A stretch of 64,000 nt of DNA, from NCBI GenBank assembly GCA_963377175.1, contig CAUJNA010000857.1, positions 207,501-271,500 on the forward strand. Reading direction: 5' to 3'. The notes beneath the pieces were generated by a model. The model saw only the letters and a program-made list of their open reading frames with translations. It was not told where the DNA came from and did no database searches. The position numbers and the translations under genes were made by a program. Below are positions 48,357 to 58,754 of this stretch, in pieces (within the stretch, counting starts at the first letter, position 1; each line of letters opens with the position of its first letter). The stretch is from Effrenium voratum. Taxonomy: Eukaryota > Sar > Dinophyceae > Suessiales > Symbiodiniaceae.

Positions 48357-48707
48357 ATGCTCGAGCTGAGGCACAGAAGTTCTGTTCAGATGAACAGAAG
48401 AGTTGGGTGGGAGGAGCAAGGGGGTGCTCAAGATTTCGCAGCCCCGTCCTGCCTTCCACCGTCGCGATTGCATCGGCCTGGCACGGAGGAAGCGGTTGAT
48501 CAGGACTCTCCCCAAAAGGATGCCGCAAGGGACACGAAGTCAAAAACAAAGAAGAGGAAAGCGACAGACAAATCGTCAAGCGTTGAGGCTTCAGGCGGGG
48601 CGCTAACAAAACCACAAATGACTGTGGAAGCGTTGGGGTTTCGTTTCGGGACATTCACCAACACCGCGAACGATTGCGACACCTCCGAAATAGAGGTGTC
48701 CCTTTGA
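48357..48707 (+). CDS. Basic/acidic exon (copy A)
   Basis: From about the middle, the frame reads PGTEEAVDQDSPQKDAARD, KSKTKKRKATDKSSSVEASG, then MTVEALGFRFGTF and a stop. Charged, with a nuclear-localisation-like KTKKRK. The first 40 codons are weak, so the exon probably starts near 48450. Identical in copy B (58755-59105). Likely an exon of the plus-strand gene that ends with the transposase-like exon. Confidence 0.45.
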   Translation: MLELRHRSSVQMNRRVGWEEQGGAQDFAAPSCLPPSRLHRPGTEEAVDQDSPQKDAARDTKSKTKKRKATDKSSSVEASGGALTKPQMTVEALGFRFGTFTNTANDCDTSEIEVSL

Positions 48708-49009
48708 CCTCGCTTGACAATTTCAAAAGGCTGCCCTCCTAAAAAACAGACCTGTTAGTTGTCCCTAAGTTTTTGTTCTCCGAGGCTTTCCCAAAAGAGT
48801 GGAATGTTTGACGTATAGTGGCAACACACCACCAAGAACCACGCCTGGCCTCGTTGTCGCGTGTTTCCCGCCACGAATGACCTGGTAAGGGCTGGTTTTC
48901 ACACAGGGGAACAAATATTCTGGGCGAGGTTGGCGCCGGTGCTCGTTGAGGTTTGGGGAGAACCATAAACCAAGAACTTTCACTTTCCCCATCCTGTTGC
49001 ACTTTGTTT

Positions 49010-49200
49010 GGGGAAACAAACAAACCCAAATACTTGTCTGACTAGTTGTTTCCATTTTGCTTGGGGAAAACGATGGAACCCAAGCACTTGTCCCATTAGT
49101 TGTTTCCACTTGGTTTGGGGGAAACGAACAAACCAAGCACTTGTCCGATTTGTGTTTCACTTCTTTGTGGAAAACAACTGAATCAAGGCTTTCCATTGAT
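49010..49200. repeat. Three diverged ~60-bp tandem repeats (copy A)
   Basis: Units of TTTG(G/C)TTGGGG-AAA(C/A)..AACCCAAGCACTTGTC-CCATTAGTTGTTTCCA type lie head to tail. Similar in style to the diverged array at 16015-16345. The copy B equivalent is 59408-59598. Confidence 0.6.
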
Positions 49201-49261
49201 TTTAGGTTTGTTTGAGAAGTCTTGTGGATTTTTGTGGGACCAAAGTGAAAGAAGAGCCACA

Positions 49262-49440
49262 TCAACATTGTCTGCCCTGAAGATGATGATGATGAGCAAA
49301 GCGGCTTCAGTGAAACCGGCATTACCAAGAGCGAGGATGAGGCCAATGAAATGGCCCAGCAACAAAGGAAAAAGGCTGGGCTCCCTGAAGTTGATTTGGA
49401 GCACATGCCATCCTCGAGCGCACCCAAAATGCTGTCCTTT
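49262..49440 (+). CDS. Acidic exon (copy A)
   Basis: Reads HIVCPEDDDDEQSGFSETG, then SEDEANEMAQQQRKKAGLPE and EVDLEHMPSSSAPKM before losing protein character. Acidic then helical. Copy B has the same sequence at 59660-59838. Exon borders approximate. Confidence 0.4.
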
Positions 49441-49544
49441 TCCTGCACTATTTTTTGTGCCACTGCTTCACACGTGCCACGTGTTGACGCTAAACTCAAA
49501 CAGCAGCCACCCTGTTTGCGGCCCAAGGACTTGCTTGACCAAAA

Positions 49545-49690
49545 GAATGAAGAAACTTCAGGAAATGGCGGATCGGCTTGGGCAAGCTCAGACGCTCACG
49601 GACCTTCAATCACGGCTCCTTGCGCCAAAACTCGACCCCGATTTGTCAGAGTTTTTCACACCTGTTTTTCGAGAGTCGCCTAGAATGCAC
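49545..49690 (+). CDS. Helical exon (copy A)
   Basis: Reads KRMKKLQEMADRLGQAQTLT, then DLQSRLLAPKLDPDLSEFF. An amphipathic helix with a D-P-D-L turn, clearly better than the other frames. Copy B equivalent 59943-60088. It lies between the acidic exon and the GA tract on the plus strand. Confidence 0.45.
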
Positions 49691-49835
49691 CAAGTATCAA
49701 CACCACAAGGTTGAATCCGCTTTTTGCGAGAGTCGCACACCCTTCCCTATAACATGTTTTCACTCAGTTTGTGCAGTATGAACACCTAGAAGTTGAGTCC
49801 GTTTTTTAAGAAGTCGCACGCCCTTCCCTGCGTTG
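49690..49835. repeat. Two diverged ~75-bp repeats containing an exon-edge-like word (copy A)
   Basis: AAGTATCAACACCACAAGGTTGAATCCG... and CAGTATGAACACCTAGAAGTTGAGTCCG... lie in tandem, each followed by GAGTCGCACACCCTTCCCT-like sequence. A third relative (GAAGTATGAACACAAACAAG) opens the exon at 50874. Confidence 0.55.
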
Positions 49836-50075
49836 TTGTTTTACCAGCCTGGACCCCCCAACTCGTTTATTCGGGGTCTCCTGGATCTGGAGGTCAGGTT
49901 TTGAAGGTGCCTCTTGTTCTGTGCAAGCTTGTCTGCAACTGTGGTCCCCTGATCCGGTCTGAAAAAAAATGAAACGTACATTTCCGAGTAAGGAATTTAA
50001 GTAGCGGGAGTTGAGGTCATGCTTGGTTGTTTTTAGTTGCGGGTTTTGGATCACACACAGGGACCTTTTTGGAGT

Positions 50076-50248
<173 letters not shown>

Positions 50249-50255
50249 AGCACAG

Positions 50256-50436
50256 CTCCCGAGCTCTGGCTCGAAAGTCACAACTTTGTAGCGCAGCCGT
50301 AGTAAAGGAAACGTGCTCCCGAGCTCTGGCTCGAAAGTCGCAACTTTGTAGCACAGCCGTAGTAAAGGACACGTGGTCGCGGAGCTCTGGCTCGAAAGTC
50401 GCAACTTTGGAGTGCAAGCGTAGTAAAGGAAACGTG
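50256..50436. repeat. 60-bp minisatellite, three units (copy A)
   Basis: Units start at 50256, 50316 and 50376 (CTCCCGAGCTCTGGCTCGAA... to ...AAGGAAACGTG). The third unit has 61 bp and is the most diverged. Also present in copy B at about 60647-60827. Confidence 0.95.
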
Positions 50437-50569
50437 CTCCCGGGTCCCCCTAATGGGGCTGGATTTGAGTACGGGCAGGAAAATACCTACTTTAGAATCG
50501 GTTTAGCATCGGCTATTCTAACAGTAGTATTCCCGGATTTGCGATATTGAAAAAGCAGTAGCGATGGTC

Positions 50570-50873
50570 AAAAAGCAGTAGACATGATGAACAACCAGGA
50601 GCAGCAAAACTAACCTATCACATGCAGAAATGCTCAGGACTGTTTTCGGTGGACAACAAAGCTGGTGGTGCAAATAAGCGCGCCAAGCTCCGCCCTTTAT
50701 TCCTTACGAGCAGAAGGCAAACTCACCATTCGAAGGTTGCGGTTCTTTTTCAAGGAGCACAATGTTCATTTTCAGGAGCGGCGGCCATGAAATCCTGGAG
50801 GATCAGTTCTCCGTGTTTTTTCTAGTAGGCTTCTCAAAAAGCAGTAGTCTCCGGAAACTCTGTGTGTTCGCAG
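50570..50873 (+). repeat. ~300-bp dispersed repeat, copy A
   Basis: The block from AAAAAGCAGTAGACATGATGA to GGAAACTCTGTGT occurs three times: here, near-identically in copy B (60960-61263), and diverged at 55690-55992. It ends immediately before an exon-like frame, which may mean an intron. Confidence 0.8.
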
Positions 50874-51322
50874 GAAGTATGAACACAAACAAGTTGAACC
50901 CGTTCTCTAGTGTGTGCGGCATCAGTGACAACCTGCCATGTGCTTGTATGCTAAGTATGGGCACCAAACTCCGGGACACGCTGGCCTCATTGGAAGAAGT
51001 GTCGCAAAGCATTGGGGACCTCTACACGACGGGAGTTGTGGACGGCTTCACCAAGGAGCTTGAAACTCAGTTGGTTTCCACGAGATTGGGACATAGCACA
51101 AACTCCTTCAATGCGCCTAGGTCCGAGGAGTCAATGCGGCAGTATTTCCACAGGGCCCAAACCAGGACTGCTGTTTTGAAAACCAATGGTGCACAGCTAC
51201 TTGCTTTTGTGGCTGCAGGGCAATGGAGGCTCTCAGTCTGGAAACCCGGGCAAGGCTGGGACACACCCGCCCTTTGTAATGGAACAGAGGGGACCTTGCT
51301 CCTTTTTCCACAAGCCCAGTGA
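50874..51322 (+). CDS. Helical exon of transposase-like gene (copy A)
   Basis: An acceptor-like GTGTTCGCAG precedes the frame. It reads SMNTNKLNPFSSVCGI, then TKLRDTLASLEEVSQSIGDL, TKELETQLVS and SEESMRQYFHRAQTRTAV, ending about WDTPALCN, where a GTAATGG donor-like site occurs. Mainly helical; no known domain. Same in copy B (61264-61712). Confidence 0.5.
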
Positions 51323-51488
51323 CAAAACGGAACGGGGAATCTATTGGGGTTGGGGGCTGAAGGGACCCATCTCTTTAGACCAAAAGAAGTTACTTGTTTC
51401 TGAAAAGACTGATGGGCGAAATAATGGTCAAACAAACTCGGAGTAAAAGTCAACAGTTTTGACACGCCCCCGACCCCGGTCTTCCAGG

Positions 51489-51632
51489 CCGACCTTGCCT
51501 GCCGTGAACGCGAAGAAGCCAGCGCCTAAAAGGCGTGTCAGTGCTGGGGCAAAGACTGCAGCGGCCAAGCCAAAGGCTGGTCAATCCAAGCTGAAGAAGC
51601 GTGCGAAGCCAGCCGACAAGGCTGACAAATGA
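51489..51632 (+). CDS. Short lysine/alanine-rich terminal exon (copy A)
   Basis: A TCTTCCAG acceptor is followed by a 47-codon frame ending in TGA: NAKKPAPKRRVSAGAKTAAA, then KPKAGQSKLKKRAKP and DKADK. The composition is that of histone-H1-like or other DNA-binding tails. It is the end of a plus-strand gene, possibly that of the helical exon at 50874. The identical exon is at 61879-62022. Confidence 0.55.
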   Translation, partial: PTLPAVNAKKPAPKRRVSAGAKTAAAKPKAGQSKLKKRAKPADKADK

Positions 51633-52720
51633 ATGATTTTGATTTTGCTTCGTTTTGGACAGGGGCAGCAGTTCAGTGAATTGAACACACCTCACTTTAT
51701 GCTTGCAACTAGCAGTTAGACTTTGAGTTGGTGCCCTTACCAAGTCCATCCTGCGGAAGGAGCCCTGGCCAGCGCAAACAGTTTCGTGTGAAGCTTAATT
51801 GGCTTCAGACATGGGGGCCGGCTGCATGGCAGTTGGCTTGGGGGATCAAAAGGCGCGAGCCTTGCCGGCTAGAAAAGTCAACTGGTTGTCTATGGCACCT
51901 TTTTTGTCCCGCCATAAAGACAGGTAACTTCCAAGAGCGTGAGTAGTTTTGACTTTGCACTGCTGGGGATGCTCTGCAAATTCTTAACGGCCAGGCCTTG
52001 CTGAAGAAGCAGAGCAGGCGCAAGCTGGGCCATTTGGTTTAGCCTACGCAGAGGGCCTTGCCGATGCAGCCTTGTTCTTAGACTTGCTGACTGACCACTC
52101 TGAGAGCTGAGAGTCCAACCCGAACAATGTAATTTGTTGGTGTTGGAGGAAAGCCCTCTCGGCCTTGCCTGGCATGGCAGTTGGGAGTTTTGGCAATGGG
52201 TGGCACCATCTGCGAACAATGAGGATGCTCTTGAGTTCAGCGACCAAGCCTTGTCATCCTGGAATTGGGCATGTGTCAAATGTCAGAATGAGGGTCCCGC
52301 AGCGATTGGCGCCCTTTAAAACCTGGTTTTGGAAGGGTACCGTCTCAAGCACTCATTGAAACCAGGGTGTGTCTAATGGTGGGGGGCCATGAAAAGGTGC
52401 CCCATAATAAAATAAAAAAACACGGACCATGTGAAACCTTGTCCCGGCAACGTGTGTCAAAATAGGGACCCTCAAGACTCAAAACTGTTGTTGCTTCTGG
52501 TTAAAACTGGCTCAAAAAGGGAACCCTCAATGGCACGGGCCCAATTGAAATCTTGTCGCAAGGTGTGTCGATCGCTGTTTTCAAAACCCAGGACCTGGAA
52601 ACCTTCGCCAGGTGTGTCAAAGTAGGGGGAGCCCAACGAGGAATCATTTGAAGCTTCTTCCCAAATCAAAATGGTTTTTGGTCCTCCTCAAAACCCATTT
52701 GAAGCTTTTTCTCCACACAG

Positions 52721-54571
52721 TGGTGGTTGACCCAACTCCAAACCGCCAAAGAAACGGACCACTTGGAACCACGATCCAAGGTGCCCGCTGACACCTTGGA
52801 GAAGATGAGGCACGGCTCCTTGGAGGAGCGTTGGGGAGCTCACCCAGCAAACAAGAAGAAGAAGTACAGCAACGCGTCAAGGGATGCCCACCGACATCTG
52901 AAACGTTTGGGTGTGGGGTGGAAAGTCAAGCAGAGCACCTATGTGATGCAGACTGAGGATGGCCCGATGAATGTGCCTTACTTGGAGCCTCGTTCTTTGC
53001 TCCAATACATCATGGAGAAAGCTCCGGAAGTTTGCTGGGGTGGATTTGACAACCAAGTGGAGGGCGTCCGCTCTCTGGAGCTTTTCTGGAGGTGCTATGA
53101 AAAAGCACACCCCGAGCATGAGGTTTTTCGTAGTGAGCACGCAGGCTCTCTTGGGTACGTTGTTCCCCTCATCGTCCATGGCGACGAAGGTAAAGGACTT
53201 CGCCGGGCCAATGTTGCTGTGGTCTCTTTGGAGGCGGCTGTCGGAATCCACACTGTCTTGAACAAACAGTCAAGGCGGGGATATGGCACTTGCCAGAGCT
53301 GCGCTCCGCAGGTGCAACTGGGAAACTCGATGTTCTACAAAGATAGGCACAACACACTTCCGGCTTCGAGCCAGTGCACCAACATGACTGGGCACTCCTT
53401 CCTTCAACACTGGCCTTTGTGGCTTGTGCCGGCCACGCTCAACCGAGACTACGACCCCTTGATCTCCCAGCTCATGGACCTGACTGTGGACAGTTTGAGG
53501 TCTTTGTTCTTCGAGGGGGTGCGAGTTGGACACACCACCTGGGCGTTCGCCATCGTAGGCCAAAAGGGAGACCTTAAGTGGCTGAAAAAGGTTGGGAAAC
53601 TCATCAGGGGCTACGAGAACAAGGGCCGGGTTCGAGATCGCGCGATGTGCTGCTCTTGCCTTGCTGGGTCAAATGCCCGGCTGGCCTACGAGGATTTCTC
53701 GGACGACCCAGCCTGGAAGGCGACGATGTGGTCGTCCAGGCCTTGGAGCCATGCCAACTCACCGTGCTTGGCGCGGCTTCCATTTGACCAGGGGGTCCCA
53801 GAAAAAATCCTGAAGATCGACGTCTTCCACACCTGCAAGGTGGGGGTCTTCAGGGATTTTGTGGGCTCGTCCGTCATGTGGCTTGTGCAACACAGCTACT
53901 TCGGCAATGTTGGCGATGTGGCTGCAAAACTGGGGGTAGCCTTTGGGTCCTTCAAGCTGTTCTGCCACGCGAACCACAAAACCATGTCCCTCAGGTCCTT
54001 TACGAAAAGCTTCATGAACTACAAGAGCAGTCGGAGCTTCCCGTGGAGTAATTCCAAAGGCTCAGACACGATGCTGATGTTGCAGTGGCTGAGGACACTT
54101 TCGGCAACCCAGCAGTTCGACTTGCAGGACCCCACCCACGGCGTCATGTTTGAGGTTATGTATCAAACAGCATGCTCTGCAATCAGATTCTTCGAGGTCC
54201 AGAACACACATGGAATCTGGCTTCAGAAAGACTGCGCCACTGTCTTGCAGGAGCAAGCGTCTGGGTTCTTGCGAGGCTTTGCTTGGTTGGCCGCTCAGAC
54301 TCTGCGTTCTGAATTCAATGGATGGGGCCTCAAGCCAAAGCTTCATTATCTGAAGCACGTTCAGTTGGAACTTCTGGATGCTGCTCGAGCCAACCATTCG
54401 TTCATCCTCAATCCAATGCTGTTTGGATGCGAACAGAACGAGGACCTTATTGGAAGGGTTTGTACCCTATCCAGAAAAGTCAGCAGTCGCCTAATGCAAC
54501 AACGGGTACTTGAGTGCTTTCTAGTCAAGGCTGGCATACTCCTGAAGCGTTTCAGGCAACGGCGTGGTTGA
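52721..54571 (+). CDS. Large exon of a dinoflagellate-expanded, transposase-like protein (copy A, complete)
   Basis: A TTTTTCTCCACACAG acceptor precedes the frame; translation in frame gives about 616 residues. Conserved-looking blocks: NASRDAHRHLKRLG, PEVCWGGF, VVPLIVHGDEGKGLRRANVA, a Cys-containing segment, GHSFLQHWPLWLVPA, AFAIVGQKGDLKWLKK, MCCSCLAG, LKIDVFHTCKVGVFRDFVGS and LPF. I recognise this block order ('HGDEG' / 'GD-x-x-WL' / 'D-x-x-H-x-x-K-x-G-x-x-x-D') as a family with very many copies in Symbiodiniaceae. The acidic and His positions resemble Plavaka/CACTA-type transposases, so it may be a transposase, but this has not been shown. The exon is uninterrupted here and recurs at the right edge of the window. 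Confidence 0.6.
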   Translation, partial: WWLTQLQTAKETDHLEPRSKVPADTLEKMRHGSLEERWGAHPANKKKKYSNASRDAHRHLKRLGVGWKVKQSTYVMQTEDGPMNVPYLEPRSLLQYIMEKAPEVCWGGFDNQVEGVRSLELFWRCYEKAHPEHEVFRSEHAGSLGYVVPLIVHGDEGKGLRRANVAVVSLEAAVGIHTVLNKQSRRGYGTCQSCAPQVQLGNSMFYKDRHNTLPASSQCTNMTGHSFLQHWPLWLVPATLNRDYDPLISQLMDLTVDSLRSLFFEGVRVGHTTWAFAIVGQKGDLKWLKKVGKLIRGYENKGRVRDRAMCCSCLAGSNARLAYEDFSDDPAWKATMWSSRPWSHANSPCLARLPFDQGVPEKILKIDVFHTCKVGVFRDFVGSSVMWLVQHSYFGNVGDVAAKLGVAFGSFKLFCHANHKTMSLRSFTKSFMNYKSSRSFPWSNSKGSDTMLMLQWLRTLSATQQFDLQDPTHGVMFEVMYQTACSAIRFFEVQNTHGIWLQKDCATVLQEQASGFLRGFAWLAAQTLRSEFNGWGLKPKLHYLKHVQLELLDAARANHSFILNPMLFGCEQNEDLIGRVCTLSRKVSSRLMQQRVLECFLVKAGILLKRFRQRRG

Positions 54572-55685
54572 CGCTGGACACTGTGCTAAGCCCAAGGCCG
54601 AGACAGGCTTTGGATCCGCACAGCGGGCCCAACCACGCCAACTGTGTTGAAGTGTGCAGCTTTTTTCCTTCAAGAGAGGTTACCGTTCAACTGACATTGC
54701 GATTTGCAATGCTTCTGTGGTGCTGTTGGGCTTTGCTGTGAATTGCGCATCATTGCGCGCAACCTGGGAGAGCGGCGAAGGCCGGCAAAAAGAAGGCGGC
54801 GATCCTGTCTTCCATGCTACCCCCCCCCCTTTCTTCAAGTGAAACAGGTGCCATTGACGACCTTTTTTTTTTGAAACAACGTTTTTTTGTGGGACCGGCG
54901 ACAATTATTGCTGTTTCAGCAAACGGCGCTTTTTTCGCAACACGGAAGTTCCAGGTATGGGTCCATTGTTGGGAAGCCGAACACGTGCTGCATCTAAGGG
55001 AGTATTCAGCGAGGTTTGCAAGAGCCATCGCTTGCATGGTGCCGGACATGAAGCGCAAGCCACCTAACTTCCTCGGACACGCCCCTCGTCTAGCATCCTG
55101 GACCCCCCCAACTCCGGATTTTTACCAGGCTGACGCCTTACTGCCGCCGACCCCCAAGCACTATTCCTCTTGGGCTCAACTGGCAAAGCAGGCTTGGCGG
55201 GGTGTCCGCGAGGGCCGGCATGGTCTAATTTTGCGAGGTGCGAACTGTCGACTTTTCGCTTACAAATTTATTGGAAAATCAGGCTTGGCTCGCGCGGCGG
55301 GGTGGCCGGGGCGGTTGGGATGGTCGGGCTGGCTGGAGGGTTAGGGGGTCCGGGAGGGGCGCGTGGTGAGATAGAGGAGTCGAGCCGCGAATCCCCAGAC
55401 GCGCCCAGCGCCACCAAGAGCAAGCCCCAACACCAGCAGCTGGCCCTAGGCTGTCCCAGAACCGGTCCCAGGACCAAACAAACCTCCAGCCCCCAATTCT
55501 TGGAAAATGAGGTGTTTCCCGCGTGGCGCATAGAACAAGAGTTGTAAACCACGCCGGTCCTTTCCTGGGTGTGAGTATAAAAATGCTAATAGCAGGAGGG
55601 CTCGGCGGATTCTTTAGTGAAACTTATCCTCCGTGTTTTCTGTCTCAGCGCTTTTGGGAAAGTAGTACTTTTAGTAGGTCTGGTT
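54572..55685. other. Non-coding or poorly supported stretch after the transposase-like exon
   Basis: Contains C- and T-runs near 54821 and 54862. Open frames at 54814-55344 and 55170-55547 are composition-driven; no family is recognised. Confidence 0.4.
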
Positions 55686-55689
55686 GCGA

Positions 55690-55992
55690 TGATCAAAAAG
55701 CAGTAGACATGATGAAAACCAGGAGCAGAAAAACTAATCAATCACACGCAGAAATGCTCAGGACTTTTTGCGGTGCTCGCCAACAAAGCTGGTGTGCAAA
55801 TAAGCGCGCCATAACTCCGCCCTTTTTTCTCTACGAGCAGAAGAAAAACCTCAGCGTTCGAAGGTTGCGGTTCTTGAAAACACATGTTAATTTTCAGGAG
55901 CGACGGCCCTGAAATCCAGGAGAATCAGTTCTCCGTGTTTTTTCTTGGAGACTTCTCAAAAAGCAGTAGTCTCTGGAAACTCTGTGTTCTTT
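55690..55992 (+). repeat. Diverged third copy of the ~300-bp dispersed repeat
   Basis: Aligns to 50570-50873 with frequent substitutions and small indels, but the words AAAGCAGTAGACATGATGA, CAGAAATGCTCAGGACT, AATAAGCGCGCCA and TTCTCCGTGTTTTTTCT are kept in order. Confidence 0.75.
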
Positions 55993-56728
55993 CTCTGAGA
56001 ACAAGGGCTCAGGATTATGAAATCTGCCTTCCACGCACTCTGAGGTCGACACAAGCACCCCGCTGTCAGAGGCGATCGCTTCTCTGGCCTGGAGCGAGTG
56101 GGAGGAAGCGGGGCTTGGCGGCGCTCTCGAGTACATCAGGGGAAGCCGCATGCTTGTCATCCCGCCTGGGTGGAGAGGCCAAGGCCTTTTCTGAAGGGTG
56201 CTTGTTGCAGTTCTTGCACGGCCCTGTGGGTCCTAAATTGGCTCACCGAACCTCATGACTCATAACGTTCATCAACACAAGTGCCAACTGTCTAGTCTTG
56301 CTCTTGTTGTGGTTGGCAGGGTTTCTCAAGCTGATCAAGAGACCAATTGTTTGGGTGGGGTCCCACTTTTTTGTTCTGTCACTGGCTGAAGGGATGTCAG
56401 GGGCTTTGGGTGGGGTTTGACAGTTTAGGAGGCTTCAGGAGGTTTCATGAACCTTGATGTAATTTCAGGAGGGTTCAGGAGAACCGAAAAAGCGTAATTT
56501 GCCGTCGAAAAAGCGTAATTTCCCGTCGAAAAAGCGTAATTTCAGCGAGTGCAAAACATGCTGTGCCAGAACGCCCTGAGTCAACAAGGAAGTTTCCACA
56601 GGGTCTGCTTTGATTAATTCGGACTCTTAGCCCAGGAGTAGGCTGCAGTTGCTGACGTTGAAGCAGGAAAACAAGCTGACACACCCTCGTGCACATGCGT
56701 TTGCTTTTGTAGCACCTGAGAGCTTGCC
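55993..56728. other. Spacer with a short tandem repeat
   Basis: No convincing exon. GAGG(C/G)TTCAGGAGG(T)TTCA words recur near 56430-56480, followed by the 21-bp tandem repeat listed separately. Confidence 0.4.
56485..56547. repeat. 21-bp tandem repeat, three units
   Basis: CGAAAAAGCGTAATTTGCCGT is repeated three times with one or two changes per unit. Confidence 0.95.
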
Positions 56729-56956
56729 TTGGAAGCGGGCTGGGCAACACTTGGAAAATCTTCTTCGCTCAGCTCAAGCCAAGCCTTGGTGCCGACTGTG
56801 GTTGTAGCCAAGCCCATGGAGGGTTTGCGAAGCTTTGTTTGGTCTAGCGAAACATTACAGGAAGGTATGTCTTCAGTCTCCAAGCAGCCTGCGACCCTTT
56901 TTGCGAAAACGGAGGAGGACTTGGAGCTTCAGAAAGAGTTGCAAGTTTCTCGGTAG
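56729..56956 (+). CDS. Possible small exon, serine-rich
   Basis: A 75-codon frame without ATG at its edge, preceded by AGCTTGCC. It reads SSSQALVPTVVVAKPMEG, SETLQEGMSS and EEDLELQKELQVSR before a stop. The charged helical end supports coding; there is no domain. It may be the first recognisable exon of the gene continuing at 57040 and 57362. Confidence 0.35.
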   Translation: MEAGWATLGKSSSLSSSQALVPTVVVAKPMEGLRSFVWSSETLQEGMSSVSKQPATLFAKTEEDLELQKELQVSR

Positions 56957-57039
56957 CCTTTAGGTGCCTTTTCGAAACAACTTGGAACTTAAATCTTCAA
57001 CCAGCCTTTTCGTAATCTACCCACGCTGAGGCTTTGCAG

Positions 57040-57285
57040 GGGGCGCTGAAACACATGGGCGGACTGGGGTGCCCCGCTGTCGAACCGCAACTCCACGATC
57101 AAGATGGCGCAGATCCTGAGGATCACCTTGGGCCTGGGCAGCAAGGTGAAGGCTTGCCTGATGGGCAAGGGTGTGATTCTTTTCTCCCGGAAGATGTCAC
57201 GGAAGATGAGATTGCTGGGATTGCTGATGACGATTTGCAGGTCCTATTTCAACATTTGGCAACTGGACAGTCCAATGAGTTATGA
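57040..57285 (+). CDS. Acidic exon
   Basis: Acceptor GAGGCTTTGCAG at 57039, then a frame GALKHMGGLGCPAVEPQL, DPEDHLGPGQQGEG, PEDVTEDEIAGIADDDLQVL and a stop. Acidic with a helical end. It precedes the next exon by 76 bp, a plausible short intron. Function unknown. Confidence 0.5.
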   Translation, partial: GALKHMGGLGCPAVEPQLHDQDGADPEDHLGPGQQGEGLPDGQGCDSFLPEDVTEDEIAGIADDDLQVLFQHLATGQSNEL

Positions 57286-57361
57286 GATTGGCGTTTGCAA
57301 GTTACTTTCCAGAGCAAGCTACTGCCCCCTAGTTTCGTTTCGAACTTGCAGATTGCCCTAG

Positions 57362-58393
57362 GTGACCCAAGAGGTGTCGGTCAAGCAGGAGCCCGAATGC
57401 CTGGAACAAGGTGGTGCTCCACATGTGCCCAGTCCAGAGACTCCCGTCAGCCACGTTCCTGAACACCCTGACGACCCTTACGCGCTCAGTGCAGAGTTTG
57501 TTGAGAGCCCCAACCTTGAAAGCGTTTCGCTGGTACCACCCACAATCCTAGAGGATGAGCCCGCTCTTGACTTGCCCCCCTCGTTTCAGCCGCCAAGTGA
57601 AGCAATTGAAACCGTGCAGTCATCCGTAAGTGAAGACCAAACTGTACCTGCTTCGGAGCAGGAGGTGGTCGCTGAACGCATCGCAAAAGATGCCCACCAA
57701 CTTGCAACGGCAACGCAGTCCCCCAAGCCGCTCGGACATGCTGCCCCCCGCCTGGAGCCGCAGGCGCTTGTACCAGATTTGAGCTTGCAACAGGCTGTCC
57801 CTGTTGCCACGCCTTGCCGGAACCGCAGCGACATGGAGTCAGGTGTCAACATCCCAGCGTTGGATGACAAGTCAGCCGAACAACCAGCCCCGGGTGTCCT
57901 TCGAGTCAGTAAGGAAGCGATCGAAGCACGCTTGCGAAGACTAATGGCGCCCAGGGTAAATGGAGGGTACCTTGTGAGTGAAGCAATCGTGAAGAAATGG
58001 AAGTCAAAGGGAAAAGCCCGGGAATCCATCGAGAAGATCTTCCAATCAGTTGGATTTGACAAGGAAAGGGTTGGCGAACAACAAATTGTCTTCCCACCAA
58101 ACCCCTTCGTTTGTTCAAACGGGTTTGTTCAAACGGAACCACCCCTTTGGACCTTGCCTGGAAAAGGTGATGCTTGGACACGTGGCCTGCAATTGATTCG
58201 CATTTGTGCACATTGTCAGGTCGAACCTTGCTGTCTAAGTCATGAGTTTCCTCGGAAACACTTCTTGGCACCCGCTTTTCAGTATGGGGGCCCTGGGAGG
58301 CCAGTTTCATTGCAGAATGCAAACTTCTCCGAAGTGACGGCTTGGAAAATGAGCTCAAGGTGGAGGGAGAGTATGCTTCGGAAAAAACAATGA
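57362..58393 (+). CDS. Exon with conserved dinoflagellate helical domain
   Basis: An acceptor-like GCCCTAG ends at 57361 and the frame runs 343 codons. The first 175 residues are P/E/S-rich linker. Then comes RVSKEAIEARLRRLMAPRVN, a helix, YLVSEAIVKKWKSKGKARES and IEKIFQSVGFDKE. I recognise this helical block as the N-terminal domain that precedes the transposase-like region in the same dinoflagellate family. The last third (PGKGDAWTRGLQL... to ...SMLRKKQ) covers the point at 58216 where homology to copy A starts, and is probably past the exon end. In copy A this exon is missing, replaced by the minus-strand unknown gene. Confidence 0.55.
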   Translation: MTQEVSVKQEPECLEQGGAPHVPSPETPVSHVPEHPDDPYALSAEFVESPNLESVSLVPPTILEDEPALDLPPSFQPPSEAIETVQSSVSEDQTVPASEQEVVAERIAKDAHQLATATQSPKPLGHAAPRLEPQALVPDLSLQQAVPVATPCRNRSDMESGVNIPALDDKSAEQPAPGVLRVSKEAIEARLRRLMAPRVNGGYLVSEAIVKKWKSKGKARESIEKIFQSVGFDKERVGEQQIVFPPNPFVCSNGFVQTEPPLWTLPGKGDAWTRGLQLIRICAHCQVEPCCLSHEFPRKHFLAPAFQYGGPGRPVSLQNANFSEVTAWKMSSRWRESMLRKKQ

Positions 58394-58754
58394 GGGATCA
58401 CTGGGGATGGACTGAGCCCTTAGGATGCATGTATTCACCTCGCTTTTGTGTTTCCACGTGTATGTCTGGCCGTTTCTGCCTCCTAAAGGATCCGCATTGC
58501 TGCGGTCAAGAAGGCTGCCCGGCAAGATCCAGCGCGCTTGATGAGGCAGAAGGGTTTCCGCTCAGGGGTTTTGAAGCACACCAGTGTCTATCGCGTGCGC
58601 TGCGCAGGCGAGACAAGTATGAAAAAATCACTCTTTTCTGGGCCGAGACAGCAGTGAGGGGCTCGCAGACGTTTCCCGCCTGCGCTTAAAAAGGCTTTCA
58701 TGTGTCAACGAGTTTCCGAAACAACCTTTAGCTCCCCCAGCGCGTCCTATCTTT

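Noticed and set aside
49100..49526. Minus-strand 253-codon frame across the 60-bp repeats (and copy B 59163-59924)
   Set aside because: Repetitive translation follows the DNA repeats, and plus-strand exons with better composition overlap it.
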